In this document: piece after piece, positions 1-8,427 of the stretch
Numbering within the stretch: the stretch's first letter is position 1
Layout of the letters: each line of letters starts with the position of its first letter
Assembly: GCF_003364115.1 (NCBI RefSeq)
Contig: NZ_NXLL01000006.1
Span: 1-64,000, forward strand
DNA: 64,000 nt
DNA from: Helicobacter sp. MIT 00-7814
Lineage (GTDB): Bacteria; Campylobacterota; Campylobacteria; Campylobacterales; Helicobacteraceae
Direction of reading: 5' to 3'
The notes under the pieces: generated by a model
The model's input: only the letters and a program-made list of their open reading frames with translations
Databases searched by the model: none
What the model was told of the DNA's origin: nothing
Program-made: the position numbers and the translations under genes

Positions 1-11
1 AAAGCGTTGTC

Positions 12-44
12 GGGGGTTTGGGGGTTGCAAGGGGGATAAGGGGG
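12..44 (+). other. Four-tract G5 element (predicted G-quadruplex)
   Basis: Four perfect runs of five G lie at 12-16, 20-24, 31-35 and 40-44, separated by loops of 3, 6 and 4 bases. This fits the canonical intramolecular G-quadruplex pattern with up to five tetrads, which is striking in an AT-rich genome. It sits about 200 bases upstream of hsdS. Two C5 runs follow at 62-66 and 71-75, so part of it can also fold as a hairpin. Seen directly; folding in vivo is inferred. Confidence 0.7.
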
Positions 45-81
45 TGACTTCGCAATTCAAGCCCCCTTGTCCCCCTTGCAA
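25..81. repeat. 20-bp inverted repeat (G-rich/C-rich hairpin)
   Basis: Bases 25-44 pair with 62-81 around a 17-base loop. All 20 positions can pair in RNA, with one T-G wobble (37 with 69). The left arm contains two of the G5 tracts of the G-quadruplex motif, so hairpin and quadruplex are competing structures. There is no T-run after it, so it is not a simple intrinsic terminator. It may be a remnant of a small repetitive element. Confidence 0.65.
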
Positions 82-134
82 AAAGAAAACATAGAGAATC
101 TAAGTGGGATTAAGCTAACAAAAAGATTCTGAAA
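54..134. repeat. Left copy of imperfect direct repeat flanking hsdS
   Basis: This stretch resembles 1546-1622 on the other side of hsdS. Both begin AATTCAAGCCCCCTT, continue with CCCCCTTGCA and GAAAGAAAAC-like blocks, and end with AAAAAGATT. The right copy overlaps the last codons of the DUF354 gene, so the left copy looks like a decayed duplicate of that gene end. Flanking repeats of this kind suggest the hsdS gene arrived or rearranged by recombination. Confidence 0.5.
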
Positions 135-242
135 ATGGATTGCTTCGCCCTCACCCTCGCTCACAATCCACAAAATACTTCAAATACTCATTATATTAAG
201 TTAAAATTCGCAACAATACCAAAGCAAAATTCAAGGAAAACA

Positions 243-1499
243 ATGACTAAACTACCAAAAACTTGGGAAGTTAAAACACTTGGGGAAGTGTGTGATATTT
301 TTGGTGGCTATACTCCCAAGAAGCAAGATTTAAATTCAAATAAAAGTGGGAAGCCGTATTTTAAAGTATCGGACATGAATCACGAGGATAATGAATTATA
401 TTTACAAACAACAAAATCATATTTGATAACTCATAAGTTTTTTAGAAAAAATTCTGTAGTTTTTCCCAAAAATGGAGGTGCTATCTATACAAATAAAAAA
501 AGAATATTAAATCAAGATTCGGTTGTAGATTTAAATACTTGCGTTATGACGCCAAAGAATTTTACACATAATATGTTTTTGTTCTTTTTTATAGAAAATA
601 TAAATTTAAGTAAATACACAAAAGGTAGTGCTGTTCCAACAATAGATATGGATAGATTTAAACAAATCAAAATCCCCCTACCGCCGATTGAAACTCAAAA
701 ACAAATCGTAGAGATTCTGGACTTTAAGTTTGCTAAGATAGAAAATGCTACAAATGCACTAAATTTGGTTAAAAAGGATTTAGTAAAGCTCAAGGCTTCA
801 TTGCTTAACTCTGCTTTTAATGGGACTTTGTTAGAAATGTCATCACAAGAAGCGACAGCGACGAAGCAATCCACAAATAACACAGAATCCACCCTGCCAC
901 ATTTACCACAAGATTGGGAAGTTAAAACACTTGGGGAAGTGGCGTTTGTGCAGAATGGTTTTGCTTTCAAAAGTAAAGAATACCAAGACAATGGCACTAA
1001 CATCATTAGAATTTCTGATATAAAAAATAATCAAGTAGATATAACAGATTCTGTAAAAACACAAGAAAAATTGCCTAGTGAATTTGAAATTCACAAAGGA
1101 GATTTATTAATAGCTATGTCTGGCGCAACTACAGGAAAAACAGGTGTTTATCAGTATGAATTTTTCTCTTACTTAAATCAGCGTGTAGGCAATATTAAGA
1201 TATTGAAAAAAGATATTTTGCTGGATAAATTTAGAAATTATTTTTTTATGAATATCAAAAAAGAAATAGAAAACCTCGCTTATGGTGGAGCACAACCTAA
1301 TATATCAAAGCCTATGTTGGAAAATCTAAAAATCCCCCTACCGCCCCTAGATACTCAAAAACAAATCGTAGAGATTTTAGAATCTAAATTTAAAGGCATA
1401 GAAAAGCTAGATTATTTTGTAAATGATAGTTTGGATAAACTAAGCAAACTAAAAGCCTCACTTTTAAATAAAGCTTTTAGCGGGGAATTGGTGTGTTAG
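243..1499 (+). CDS. hsdS: Type I restriction-modification specificity subunit HsdS
   Basis: Sequence-recognition subunit of a type I R-M complex; it directs HsdM and HsdR to a bipartite DNA target. The 418-residue protein has two tandem target-recognition modules. Each opens with the same W-E-V-K-T-L-G-E-V motif and ends with IPLPP, then TQKQIVEIL and a helical spacer rich in LKASLLN. I chose the ATG at 243, preceded by an AAGG, because homology to HsdS starts there. The frame stays open to 135, but that extension consists of repeat-like sequence. No hsdM or hsdR is in view; they may lie upstream of the window. Long identical DNA blocks in the two halves make it prone to domain exchange. Low GCGC content compared with its neighbours suggests transfer. 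Confidence 0.9.
   Translation: MTKLPKTWEVKTLGEVCDIFGGYTPKKQDLNSNKSGKPYFKVSDMNHEDNELYLQTTKSYLITHKFFRKNSVVFPKNGGAIYTNKKRILNQDSVVDLNTCVMTPKNFTHNMFLFFFIENINLSKYTKGSAVPTIDMDRFKQIKIPLPPIETQKQIVEILDFKFAKIENATNALNLVKKDLVKLKASLLNSAFNGTLLEMSSQEATATKQSTNNTESTLPHLPQDWEVKTLGEVAFVQNGFAFKSKEYQDNGTNIIRISDIKNNQVDITDSVKTQEKLPSEFEIHKGDLLIAMSGATTGKTGVYQYEFFSYLNQRVGNIKILKKDILLDKFRNYFFMNIKKEIENLAYGGAQPNISKPMLENLKIPLPPLDTQKQIVEILESKFKGIEKLDYFVNDSLDKLSKLKASLLNKAFSGELVC
263..1376 (+). repeat. Intragenic direct repeats bounding the two HsdS recognition domains
   Basis: Three pairs of identical blocks occur about 650-660 bases apart: 263-290 with 914-941 (28 bp), 669-685 with 1329-1345 (17 bp), and 693-716 with 1353-1376 (24 bp). 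They bracket the variable part of each target-recognition domain and are in the same reading frame. Homologous recombination between them, or with another hsdS copy, would swap or delete a recognition domain without breaking the frame. Confidence 0.8.
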
Positions 1500-1545
1500 T
1501 TTTAAGTTGTCATTGCGAGCGCAAGCGAAGCGCCGTTTCTTTAGT

Positions 1546-1622
1546 AATTCAAGCCCCCTTCCCCCTTGCAGAAAGAAAACCTTAAAACGCTGAGCGAGGT
1601 TTGGCTAAACAAAAAGATTTTA
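1546..1622. repeat. Right copy of imperfect direct repeat flanking hsdS
   Basis: Partner of 54-134. Its last part encodes the C-terminal residues and stop codon of the convergent DUF354 gene. The adjoining 1510-1535 sequence (TCATTGCGAGCGCAAGCGAA) resembles small dispersed repeats; related pieces occur at 140-152 and in the hsdS spacer near 863-876. Confidence 0.5.
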
Positions 1623-2733
1623 AAGACATTTTACTATAAAACTCCTCCCTAAGCCTTTGGATAATAGCGTGCTTTGCAGATTCTAAATCCTCTTTGACAA
1701 AGGCTTTTTTATTATTTTTACGCGCACGCGCAAGCATAGATTCTGCAAGGCTCAATACTTCTTGCGCGCTTGTTGCATGCGACATAAAGCCATTTTCAAG
1801 CAAAAAACTATCATGAAACAAAAAGAGCGAGCGCACCGAAATCGTGGGAATCCCAAGATAGCAAGACTCCAAATTCATACTGCCTCCACCGCCCAAAAGC
1901 ACATCAATATAGGGGTAAAATTCCTGCGGGGCGAACTTAGATTCTAAAATTTTCACCCGCTCTAAATACCCAAACTCCGCAACCAAAGGCGCACTCTCAT
2001 AGCGAGGCATGATGACAATATTTGCGCGCAGGCGCTGGTGCAGTAAATGCACGCTTTCATAAAGAATGCGCGCATGCTTTTTAACATAATGCGCCTTGTA
2101 TTCCTCCTCGCGCACAAGGATAATCGGAAGCTCCTCCCTAAAGCCTAACGCACGCAAAAACGGCGCACTCTCTTTGTCCTTAAGCCTTTGAGCGCGCAAA
2201 TCCTCTATATTTTCAAGCCACAGCGCAATATCGATAAATGGGTAACTCACAAGATTGCGTGACTCCATCCCTAGCATGGTAAAAGCCGCGCTCGGAAGCA
2301 CAAAGGGATAAAAAATAAGGCGCGAAAGGGGCAAACTTAGGCGCGCCACAATGCTAAGCAAGCGCGCATCGCACACATTCCCAGCAATGGGCGTATCTGC
2401 GAAATGCACCACCGGAATCCCAAGCCCAAACGCACATTGCGCGCCCTCCACGCTCACGCCGGTGATAAAAATTTTGGGATTTTTGGGCGCGATGAGCTCT
2501 AGCAAGAGATTTTCTCGCTCTAGGCGCGCTTTGAACTTTTCAATTCTTTGCGCGCCACCATAGCCACCCACGCTAACATGCGGAATCTTAAAAAGCTCCA
2601 AAAGGCGCGCGCATTCATCATAACCACTTGATTTTCTCGTCGTTATAAACACCTCATCTAAGCTTTGCAAATACGGCAACAGCGCACGAAAAAACAGCAC
2701 ATATTTTGGATCGGTAATATCAAGCCAAATCAA
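1582..2733 (-). CDS. DUF354 family protein (GT-B/epimerase-like fold)
   Basis: A 383-residue protein of the DUF354 family, distantly related to UDP-GlcNAc 2-epimerases and GT-B glycosyltransferases. The N-terminus (WLDITDPKYVLFF) and the glycine-rich C-terminal motif LLGGGGSMNLESCYLGIPT match the family's nucleotide-binding half. The substrate is unknown; a role in cell-surface sugar metabolism is a guess. No signal peptide, so it should be cytoplasmic. It lies 12 bases downstream of the HIRAN gene on the same strand and is probably co-transcribed with it. Its 3' end lies inside a repeat shared with the region upstream of hsdS. Confidence 0.7.
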   Translation of the reverse strand: MIWLDITDPKYVLFFRALLPYLQSLDEVFITTRKSSGYDECARLLELFKIPHVSVGGYGGAQRIEKFKARLERENLLLELIAPKNPKIFITGVSVEGAQCAFGLGIPVVHFADTPIAGNVCDARLLSIVARLSLPLSRLIFYPFVLPSAAFTMLGMESRNLVSYPFIDIALWLENIEDLRAQRLKDKESAPFLRALGFREELPIILVREEEYKAHYVKKHARILYESVHLLHQRLRANIVIMPRYESAPLVAEFGYLERVKILESKFAPQEFYPYIDVLLGGGGSMNLESCYLGIPTISVRSLFLFHDSFLLENGFMSHATSAQEVLSLAESMLARARKNNKKAFVKEDLESAKHAIIQRLREEFYSKMSLKSFCLAKPRSAF

Positions 2734-2745
2734 GTTTTTGCGCCT

Positions 2746-3141
2746 TTAAGGGGTCTTGAAATGTGCTTTTGGCTCACACAGCGCGCAAATCGCCCAATTT
2801 TCGCTCAAAAACTCAACGCGCGCATACGCCCTTGTGACAAAGTCAAAATAAATCCCGCGCGCATCCTTGCAACCCTCTATCTGGCTACGCAGGCTAATTT
2901 TTAGAGAATCCCTTTTTGCCACATAGCCAACAATGCCGATATAAGGCAACTCCGCGCGGATGGCAAACTCATCAAAGGGATTTTGTGGCTCTTTTTCTAG
3001 GCGCAAGATTCTACCAAGTCGCAAATGTGCGCGCGAGTGGAAAGTCTGCAAGCCGATGATAAGGATATGCGTTGGATTCAAGGCTTGTGCGCTTTTGTGA
3101 AAATAGTCATTGCGCGCAGTCCCCATCTTTTGGGCTTTCAT
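2746..3141 (-). CDS. Stand-alone HIRAN-domain protein
   Basis: A 131-residue protein whose centre matches the HIRAN domain: LRLGRILRLEKEPQNPFDEFAI, followed by IGIVGYVAKRDS. HIRAN domains are usually fused to SNF2 helicases such as HLTF, where they bind DNA 3' ends or stalled-fork structures. Here the domain stands alone. The start overlaps the 3' end of thyX by about 35 bases, which suggests translational coupling; an in-frame ATG at 3123 is an alternative. A DNA-binding or repair role is inferred from the domain only. Confidence 0.7.
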   Translation of the reverse strand: MKAQKMGTARNDYFHKSAQALNPTHILIIGLQTFHSRAHLRLGRILRLEKEPQNPFDEFAIRAELPYIGIVGYVAKRDSLKISLRSQIEGCKDARGIYFDFVTRAYARVEFLSENWAICALCEPKAHFKTP

Positions 3142-3769
3142 CTTTAGAGCTTTCTAGGCATTCTTCAAAAAGAAATTTATGCTCTTGTGGCAATGCTTCA
3201 AAAATGCAAAAAGCAAGCTTCCTAATCTCCCACAGCGCATGCTTGCTACTCCTAAGCTCTAAGAAATTTTGCAACGCCCTTGCATTAATGCTCCATGAAA
3301 GCTCGGTTTTGTAAGATTCTGGCATGCAAAACTTTGCAAGATCGTTACTCACGCCTTCGCTCAAAATTTTTCTTAGATTTTCTAACGCCAAAACACTTGC
3401 TTCATTGACGCGCTCATTTTCACAAAAGACTAGAAACTGCTGTGCGCGCGTGAGATTGATAGAATCTAAAGGCAAAAAACTCTGCGCGTGTTTGAGCTCT
3501 TTAAGCGTGTAGCGCGTGGATTTCACGCTTAGGCTTGCGATTCTATGGCGTGCGAGCTCTTGCAAGCATGCGCGCGAAATGCCTTGAATATAAAAATTAT
3601 AAAACAAATGCTCCAGAGTCGAGCCATGCTTGTTTTTATTCCCCACTTTGTAGATAAGCGCAAGATCCTTTTCCCCGCCATTATCCCCGCGCTCAAAGGA
3701 CTGGTAGCAAGTGCGTATGGCGTGCGAGCAGACAGGAATTGGCGTGTGGTGCAAAAGTGTAACTTGCAT
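3107..3769 (-). CDS. thyX: Flavin-dependent thymidylate synthase ThyX
   Basis: Makes dTMP from dUMP with methylene-tetrahydrofolate, FAD and NADPH; it replaces ThyA in many Helicobacter. The signature RHR-X7-S is intact (R74-H75-R76 to S84, followed by TR). 220 residues is the normal length. It lies downstream of proC (88-base gap) and overlaps the HIRAN gene. ThyX acts as a cytoplasmic homotetramer (family knowledge). Confidence 0.96.
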   Translation of the reverse strand: MQVTLLHHTPIPVCSHAIRTCYQSFERGDNGGEKDLALIYKVGNKNKHGSTLEHLFYNFYIQGISRACLQELARHRIASLSVKSTRYTLKELKHAQSFLPLDSINLTRAQQFLVFCENERVNEASVLALENLRKILSEGVSNDLAKFCMPESYKTELSWSINARALQNFLELRSSKHALWEIRKLAFCIFEALPQEHKFLFEECLESSKDESPKDGDCAQ

Positions 3770-3857
3770 GGAATCTCCTAAAATGGGCTTTTGGCTGTTT
3801 GTAAAATATTATTTTAAAGCGTGGATTTTAGCATATTTCTTTAAGGGACAAGTAAAA

Positions 3858-4670
3858 TTATTTCTTCGCTAATTCTTGCGCGCGATTGACAGATTTAATC
3901 CCTGCTTGGATAAATGCCCCGCGCACGCCGAGTTTTTCTAAACATGCTAAACCGCGCGCTGTCGTGCCATTGGGACTTGTGACGGATTGCTTGATGGATT
4001 CTGCAGAATCTGTCTCCAAAAGCGAAGCAAAGCCTTTAAAAGTCTGTTTCACAAGCTCTTGCGCCTGTGAAAAGCTAAGCCCATGATACACGCCACAATC
4101 AATAAGACTCTGCGCCACAAGTGCTAAAAATGCCGGTGAGCTCCCGCTTGTAGCGATTGACGCATCAATGAGCGCTTCAGAATCCACAAACACGCAATTC
4201 CCAAAACTTTCCACAAATGCCCTTATCGCGTCGTTATTATGTGGATTTTCCGCAAATACGCAGCTTGCAGATTCTCCAAAATGCGCGCCGACATTTGGCA
4301 TGATACGCACATAATTTTGCGCGCTAATTACGCCTTTCATACGCGCGATATTAATGCCAGCCATCACGCTGTAGGCAATTTCCACGCTTCCTAAAAATTT
4401 AAAAAAATCTATGCCATAAGGCTTTATACAAAAAAGCATGCTGTCAAAAGATTCTAGCTCAAGCGTCGCATTTGGAGCGATTCCTTGCGCGCACAAAATC
4501 GAGGCTTTTTTATGCTTGGCAAAGCTTTTGCAAAACTCCTGCGCTTTTGTAAAATCACGCCCTGCGATAGTAATGCGCTCAAACTCTTGCGCAGAATCTA
4601 AAATCCCTTTAACAATCGCGCGCGCCATATTTCCATAGCCTAACACAAGCAGTTTTGAAGGCTTCATCAA
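3858..4670 (-). CDS. proC: Pyrroline-5-carboxylate reductase
   Basis: Last step of proline synthesis: NAD(P)H-dependent reduction of pyrroline-5-carboxylate. The N-terminal Rossmann motif is GYGNMARAIVKG. The C-terminal dimerisation domain carries ATSGSSPAF and the conserved SPNGTTARGL block (SPGGTT in most homologues). 270 residues, normal length. It follows fliW on the same strand with a 65-base gap, and is likely part of the fliW-proC-thyX run. Confidence 0.95.
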   Translation of the reverse strand: MMKPSKLLVLGYGNMARAIVKGILDSAQEFERITIAGRDFTKAQEFCKSFAKHKKASILCAQGIAPNATLELESFDSMLFCIKPYGIDFFKFLGSVEIAYSVMAGINIARMKGVISAQNYVRIMPNVGAHFGESASCVFAENPHNNDAIRAFVESFGNCVFVDSEALIDASIATSGSSPAFLALVAQSLIDCGVYHGLSFSQAQELVKQTFKGFASLLETDSAESIKQSVTSPNGTTARGLACLEKLGVRGAFIQAGIKSVNRAQELAKK

Positions 4671-4735
4671 CGCTCCTTACACAAAATAAATTTTAGGCTA
4701 GGGATTCTCTAAAAGTTCTCTAAAAAACTTGGAAT

Positions 4736-5191
4736 CTAAGAATCTTGTGGCTTTGGACTTTCGCTTGCGCTTTCCTTTAAGCTTTCATTTTGGCTTTCAT
4801 CTTTTGGCGCTTCGCAGAAGTTTTTGAAAGGCTCAGCAATCGAGTATTGCGGATATTCTAGGCTATCAAGCACCACTTGCGCCATTGTTTTGTTATCAAA
4901 GTTAAACACCAATGGCGCAAGAAAATTAATCGTAGAATCCTCTAATGGCTTTTGCAGCACCATAATATTTGCCACGAGGATATTTTTGCAATTTTTCAAA
5001 TCAAGTAAAAGCTCTAGGGCTGTGGGGATTTCAAACTCATATTCGCGCAAGGCAAAGGGATTGATAAGCGTAAAAGAAGGCACGCTGCCTTCAGTATTAG
5101 TAATACGCAAGAAAATATCATCAATGCGCTCAAGCCTCATTGCTTTGACATGCTCAAAACCCAAAATCGGTGACTTGATCTCAAAAAGCAT
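4736..5191 (-). CDS. fliW: Flagellar assembly factor FliW
   Basis: FliW binds flagellin and antagonises CsrA, linking filament assembly to flagellin translation. The 151-residue protein has the family core ([12 protein letters not shown], then [15 protein letters not shown], then [13 protein letters not shown] and the NFLAPLVFN motif). A Ser/Glu-rich tail of about 25 residues follows and is not part of the domain. TTGGAG stands in good position before the ATG. It is divergent from bamD-lon; the same fliW/bamD/lon neighbourhood occurs in H. pylori (HP1377-HP1379, from memory). Confidence 0.92.
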   Translation of the reverse strand: MLFEIKSPILGFEHVKAMRLERIDDIFLRITNTEGSVPSFTLINPFALREYEFEIPTALELLLDLKNCKNILVANIMVLQKPLEDSTINFLAPLVFNFDNKTMAQVVLDSLEYPQYSIAEPFKNFCEAPKDESQNESLKESASESPKPQDS

Positions 5192-5240
5192 TACATAACT
5201 CCAAATATTTGCTATCTCTACAAAAAGACAATAAGCGCGG

Positions 5241-5246
5241 ATTCTA
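5241..5246 (-). promoter_or_regulatory. Probable -10 element for fliW
   Basis: On the minus strand this reads TAGAAT, about 50 bases upstream of the fliW start. Helicobacter sigma-80 promoters often show only a -10 box. Confidence 0.35.
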
Positions 5247-5291
5247 CCATAAAAAGCAAGGATTTTTTCCTAAAGTTTGATTGTCTTTGTG

Positions 5292-5297
5292 TATAAT
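5292..5297 (+). promoter_or_regulatory. -10 element for bamD-lon
   Basis: A perfect TATAAT preceded by TTTGTG, about 50 bases upstream of the bamD ATG. It would drive bamD, lon and probably the methyltransferase gene behind them. Confidence 0.6.
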
Positions 5298-5348
5298 ACC
5301 AGCTTTTAAAAATCTTAAAACTTTCTTTGATTGAAGGAATTACCCATT

Positions 5349-5987
5349 ATGAAGTCTTTTTTGTCACTTTTATTTCCTTTGCTTTTGTTGTTTTTTAGCG
5401 CTTGCACACAAAAAGAGTTGGAATACAACAAGCCAGCGACTTATTGGTATGAAAATATTTTGAAAGAAATTAATTTTGGGAATCTAGAAGGCGCGGATTC
5501 TTACTTTTCTTCCTTGCAGTCAGAGCATATCAACTCGCCTCTTTTGCCAGAATCTATGTTAATTCTAGCTCAAGCGCATATGGATAAAGAAGAGTATTTG
5601 CTTGCAACTTTTTATGTTGATGAGTATGCGAAGCGCTATTCTAGCTTTAATGATCAAGATTATTTGGGATATTTAAAAATTCTTGCAAACTACTATGGAT
5701 TCAAAAACTACGCTAAAGATCAAGAATTTGTCGCGCGCTCTATTGATGAGATTGCAGATTATTTGGATACCTTCCCAAAGAGCCGTTATGCGCCATTTGT
5801 GGAATATATCTATATCAAATTTAAGCTCGGCGAAAATGAACTTAATGAATCTATTGCAAATGTGTATAGACGCAAGGGCAAGATTGAAGCAAGCGAAGAC
5901 TATCTCTCACGCAATCAAGAGATTTTGGAAGGCATAAAAATCAAGCCCTCATATATCCCGTGGTATGTGAGAATGTTTAATTGGTAA
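5349..5987 (+). CDS. bamD: Outer-membrane assembly lipoprotein BamD
   Basis: Lipoprotein of the BAM complex, which folds beta-barrel proteins into the outer membrane. It begins with a lipoprotein signal peptide ending in the lipobox FSAC. TPR-like helices follow, including PESMLILAQAHM and a YLDTFPKSRYAPF segment typical of YfiO/ComL. 212 residues from the ATG at 5349, which has AAGGA 10 bases upstream; the frame opens at 5331 but that start lacks a ribosome site. lon follows after 20 bases. Confidence 0.92.
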   Translation: MKSFLSLLFPLLLLFFSACTQKELEYNKPATYWYENILKEINFGNLEGADSYFSSLQSEHINSPLLPESMLILAQAHMDKEEYLLATFYVDEYAKRYSSFNDQDYLGYLKILANYYGFKNYAKDQEFVARSIDEIADYLDTFPKSRYAPFVEYIYIKFKLGENELNESIANVYRRKGKIEASEDYLSRNQEILEGIKIKPSYIPWYVRMFNW

Positions 5988-6007
5988 AAATTTTATAAGG
6001 AATATGT

Positions 6008-8380
6008 ATGAAAGAAAATATTGAATTTCCCCTTATTGTGCCAATTTTGGTGCAAGATGATTTATTTATCTATCCTTTTATGATAGCGCCGGTGTATATC
6101 AATGATGATGAAAATGTGCAGGCTGTAGATAAGGCGATGGAAGGCAATGATCTTATTTTAATCAGCTCGCCAAAAGATTGTGAATCTAGCGATTCTAGTG
6201 ACGAGGCGCTGTATGATGTGGGCGTGCTAGGCTCGATAATGCGAAAAGTCGCTATGCCTGATGGCAAAACAAAGCTTCTTTTTCAAGGGCTCTATCGTGC
6301 AAAAATTGTAAAAATCATCTCTGATAATCCACTGCAAGCGCTTGTAGATGTGATTTCTTATGAACCTTATGAGGAAAATACCGCAAATGCGTTGCTTGAA
6401 ATTTTGCGCGAAAAGGTAAAGATTCTCGCAAATACAAGCCAGCGCTTCCCACCAGATTTGCTAAAAACCATTGAAGACAATCACGAACCAAATAGAATCA
6501 TCGATCTTGTCGCCTCTAGCATGCGCTTAAAAAAAGAGCCAGCATATAAGCTTTTCGCGCAAGATAGCGTGCTTTCGCGCTTAGAGCTTATTATTGAATA
6601 TGTGATGGAAGAGATCCAAGCCCAGCGCATACAAAAAGAGATCAAATCCAAAGTCCATAATAAAATGGAGCAAATCAACAAAGAGTATTTTCTCAAAGAG
6701 CAGCTAAAGCTTATCCAAAAAGAGCTAGGTGAAAATCCAAAAGATGAGGAAATCGAGCGCTACAAACAAAAGCTAGAAGCCCTGCGCCCTGCGATGAATG
6801 AAGATGCGTATAAAGAGATAAAAAAGCAAATCGAGCGCCTTTCCCGCATGCACCAAGATAGCGCGGATGCGAATTTGTTGCAAAATTATGTGGAATGGTG
6901 CTTAGAAATCCCATTTGACAAACTTTCAAAAACAAAAATTTCAATTAACACCCTCCAAAAACAGCTAGATAGCGATCATTATGCGCTAAAAAAGCCAAAA
7001 GAGCGCATAATTGAATATTTTGCGGTGCGTGAGCTAACTTCAGCGCGCAAAAAAGATTCTAAGGATTCTAAAGGCACGATTTTATGCTTTTTTGGACCGC
7101 CGGGCGTTGGGAAAACAAGCCTTGCAAACTCCATTGCCAAAGCCACAAAACGATCACTTGTGAGAATCGCGCTTGGCGGATTAGAAGATGTAAGCGAATT
7201 GCGCGGACATAGACGCACCTACATTGGCGCGATGCCGGGTAGAATCACGCAAGGGCTTATTGAGGCAAAAGAGATGAATCCAGTCATCGTGCTTGATGAG
7301 ATTGACAAAGTGGCAAAAAGCTATCGAGGCGATCCCACAAGCGCGCTTTTAGAGATTTTGGATCCAGAGCAAAATAGCGCATTTAGGGATTATTACACAA
7401 ATTTTAACCTTGATCTTTCCCGCGTAATTTTTATCGCTACAGCAAATGACATTGGCACGATCCCGCCACCTTTGCGCGATAGAATGGAGTTTATAGAGAT
7501 TTCAAGCTACACGCCACAAGAAAAATTCCAAATCGCGCGCAAATACCTAATCCCACAAGAGCTAGAAAAACACGCGCTAAAAAGCGCAGAAGTAACAATC
7601 TCAAGCGAGGCACTCAAAGAAATCATCGAAAAATACACAAGAGAAGCGGGCGTGCGTGGCTTGCGCCGACAGATTGCAAGCATTATGCGCAAAAGCGCAA
7701 AGGAAATTCTTAACAAAAAAGAAGCGACAAAAATTAGCATTACTCCGCGCAATGTGGGGCAGTTTTTGGAAAAAATCGTTTTTGAAATCTCCCCAAATGA
7801 CGCAAAAGATAAAATCGGCGTGACAAATGGGCTTGCATGGACGAGTGTAGGTGGCGATGTGCTGAAAATCGAGGCGATTAAGATTAAGGGCAAAGGCGCT
7901 TTGACACTCACAGGAAGCATGGGCGATGTGATGAAAGAATCTGCTAAAATCGCGCATTCTGTGGTGAAAACGCTGTTTGATAAAAAATTCTTGCAAAATA
8001 AAAAGCAAAAATTGCCTAAAGATTCTCAAATTTATACGCTTTTTGATATACATTTGCATATCCCAGAGGGCGCCACGCCAAAAGATGGTCCGAGTGCAGG
8101 TATTACGATGGCTTGCACGATTGCGTCAATTTTGAGCGAAAGAAAGGTGCGCGCACAAATCGCCATGACAGGCGAGCTAACACTTACAGGCGCGGTTTTA
8201 CCCATTGGCGGGTTGAAAGAAAAGCTCATCGCCGCACATAAAGCTGGTATTAAAAAAGTGCTTATCCCGCGCAAAAACTATGAGCGCGATTTAGATGAGA
8301 TCGAGCAGGAAGTAAAGGAAAATATGGAAATTGTAGGCGTTGATACAATCGAAGAGGTTTTGGAACTTGCGCTTGTATGA
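6008..8380 (+). CDS. lon: ATP-dependent protease Lon
   Basis: Cytoplasmic AAA+ serine protease that degrades damaged and regulatory proteins. 790 residues in the usual order: N-terminal LON substrate domain (1-200), coiled coil, AAA+ domain with Walker A GPPGVGKTS (363-371) and Walker B VIVLDEIDK, then the protease domain. The catalytic dyad is Ser696 (in KDGPSAG) and Lys739, with the expected spacing of 43 residues. It has its own ribosome site (AAGGA) and follows bamD by 20 bases, so the two are probably an operon. Confidence 0.98.
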   Translation: MKENIEFPLIVPILVQDDLFIYPFMIAPVYINDDENVQAVDKAMEGNDLILISSPKDCESSDSSDEALYDVGVLGSIMRKVAMPDGKTKLLFQGLYRAKIVKIISDNPLQALVDVISYEPYEENTANALLEILREKVKILANTSQRFPPDLLKTIEDNHEPNRIIDLVASSMRLKKEPAYKLFAQDSVLSRLELIIEYVMEEIQAQRIQKEIKSKVHNKMEQINKEYFLKEQLKLIQKELGENPKDEEIERYKQKLEALRPAMNEDAYKEIKKQIERLSRMHQDSADANLLQNYVEWCLEIPFDKLSKTKISINTLQKQLDSDHYALKKPKERIIEYFAVRELTSARKKDSKDSKGTILCFFGPPGVGKTSLANSIAKATKRSLVRIALGGLEDVSELRGHRRTYIGAMPGRITQGLIEAKEMNPVIVLDEIDKVAKSYRGDPTSALLEILDPEQNSAFRDYYTNFNLDLSRVIFIATANDIGTIPPPLRDRMEFIEISSYTPQEKFQIARKYLIPQELEKHALKSAEVTISSEALKEIIEKYTREAGVRGLRRQIASIMRKSAKEILNKKEATKISITPRNVGQFLEKIVFEISPNDAKDKIGVTNGLAWTSVGGDVLKIEAIKIKGKGALTLTGSMGDVMKESAKIAHSVVKTLFDKKFLQNKKQKLPKDSQIYTLFDIHLHIPEGATPKDGPSAGITMACTIASILSERKVRAQIAMTGELTLTGAVLPIGGLKEKLIAAHKAGIKKVLIPRKNYERDLDEIEQEVKENMEIVGVDTIEEVLELALV

Positions 8381-8427
8381 GCTGGGGATTCTAAGCAGAA
8401 TCTAACAAGCAATTTTAAGGAGGCAAA

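Noticed and set aside
135-242. N-terminal extension of HsdS from the upstream ATG
   Set aside because: The extension is made of repeat-derived sequence, and homology and a ribosome site begin at 243.
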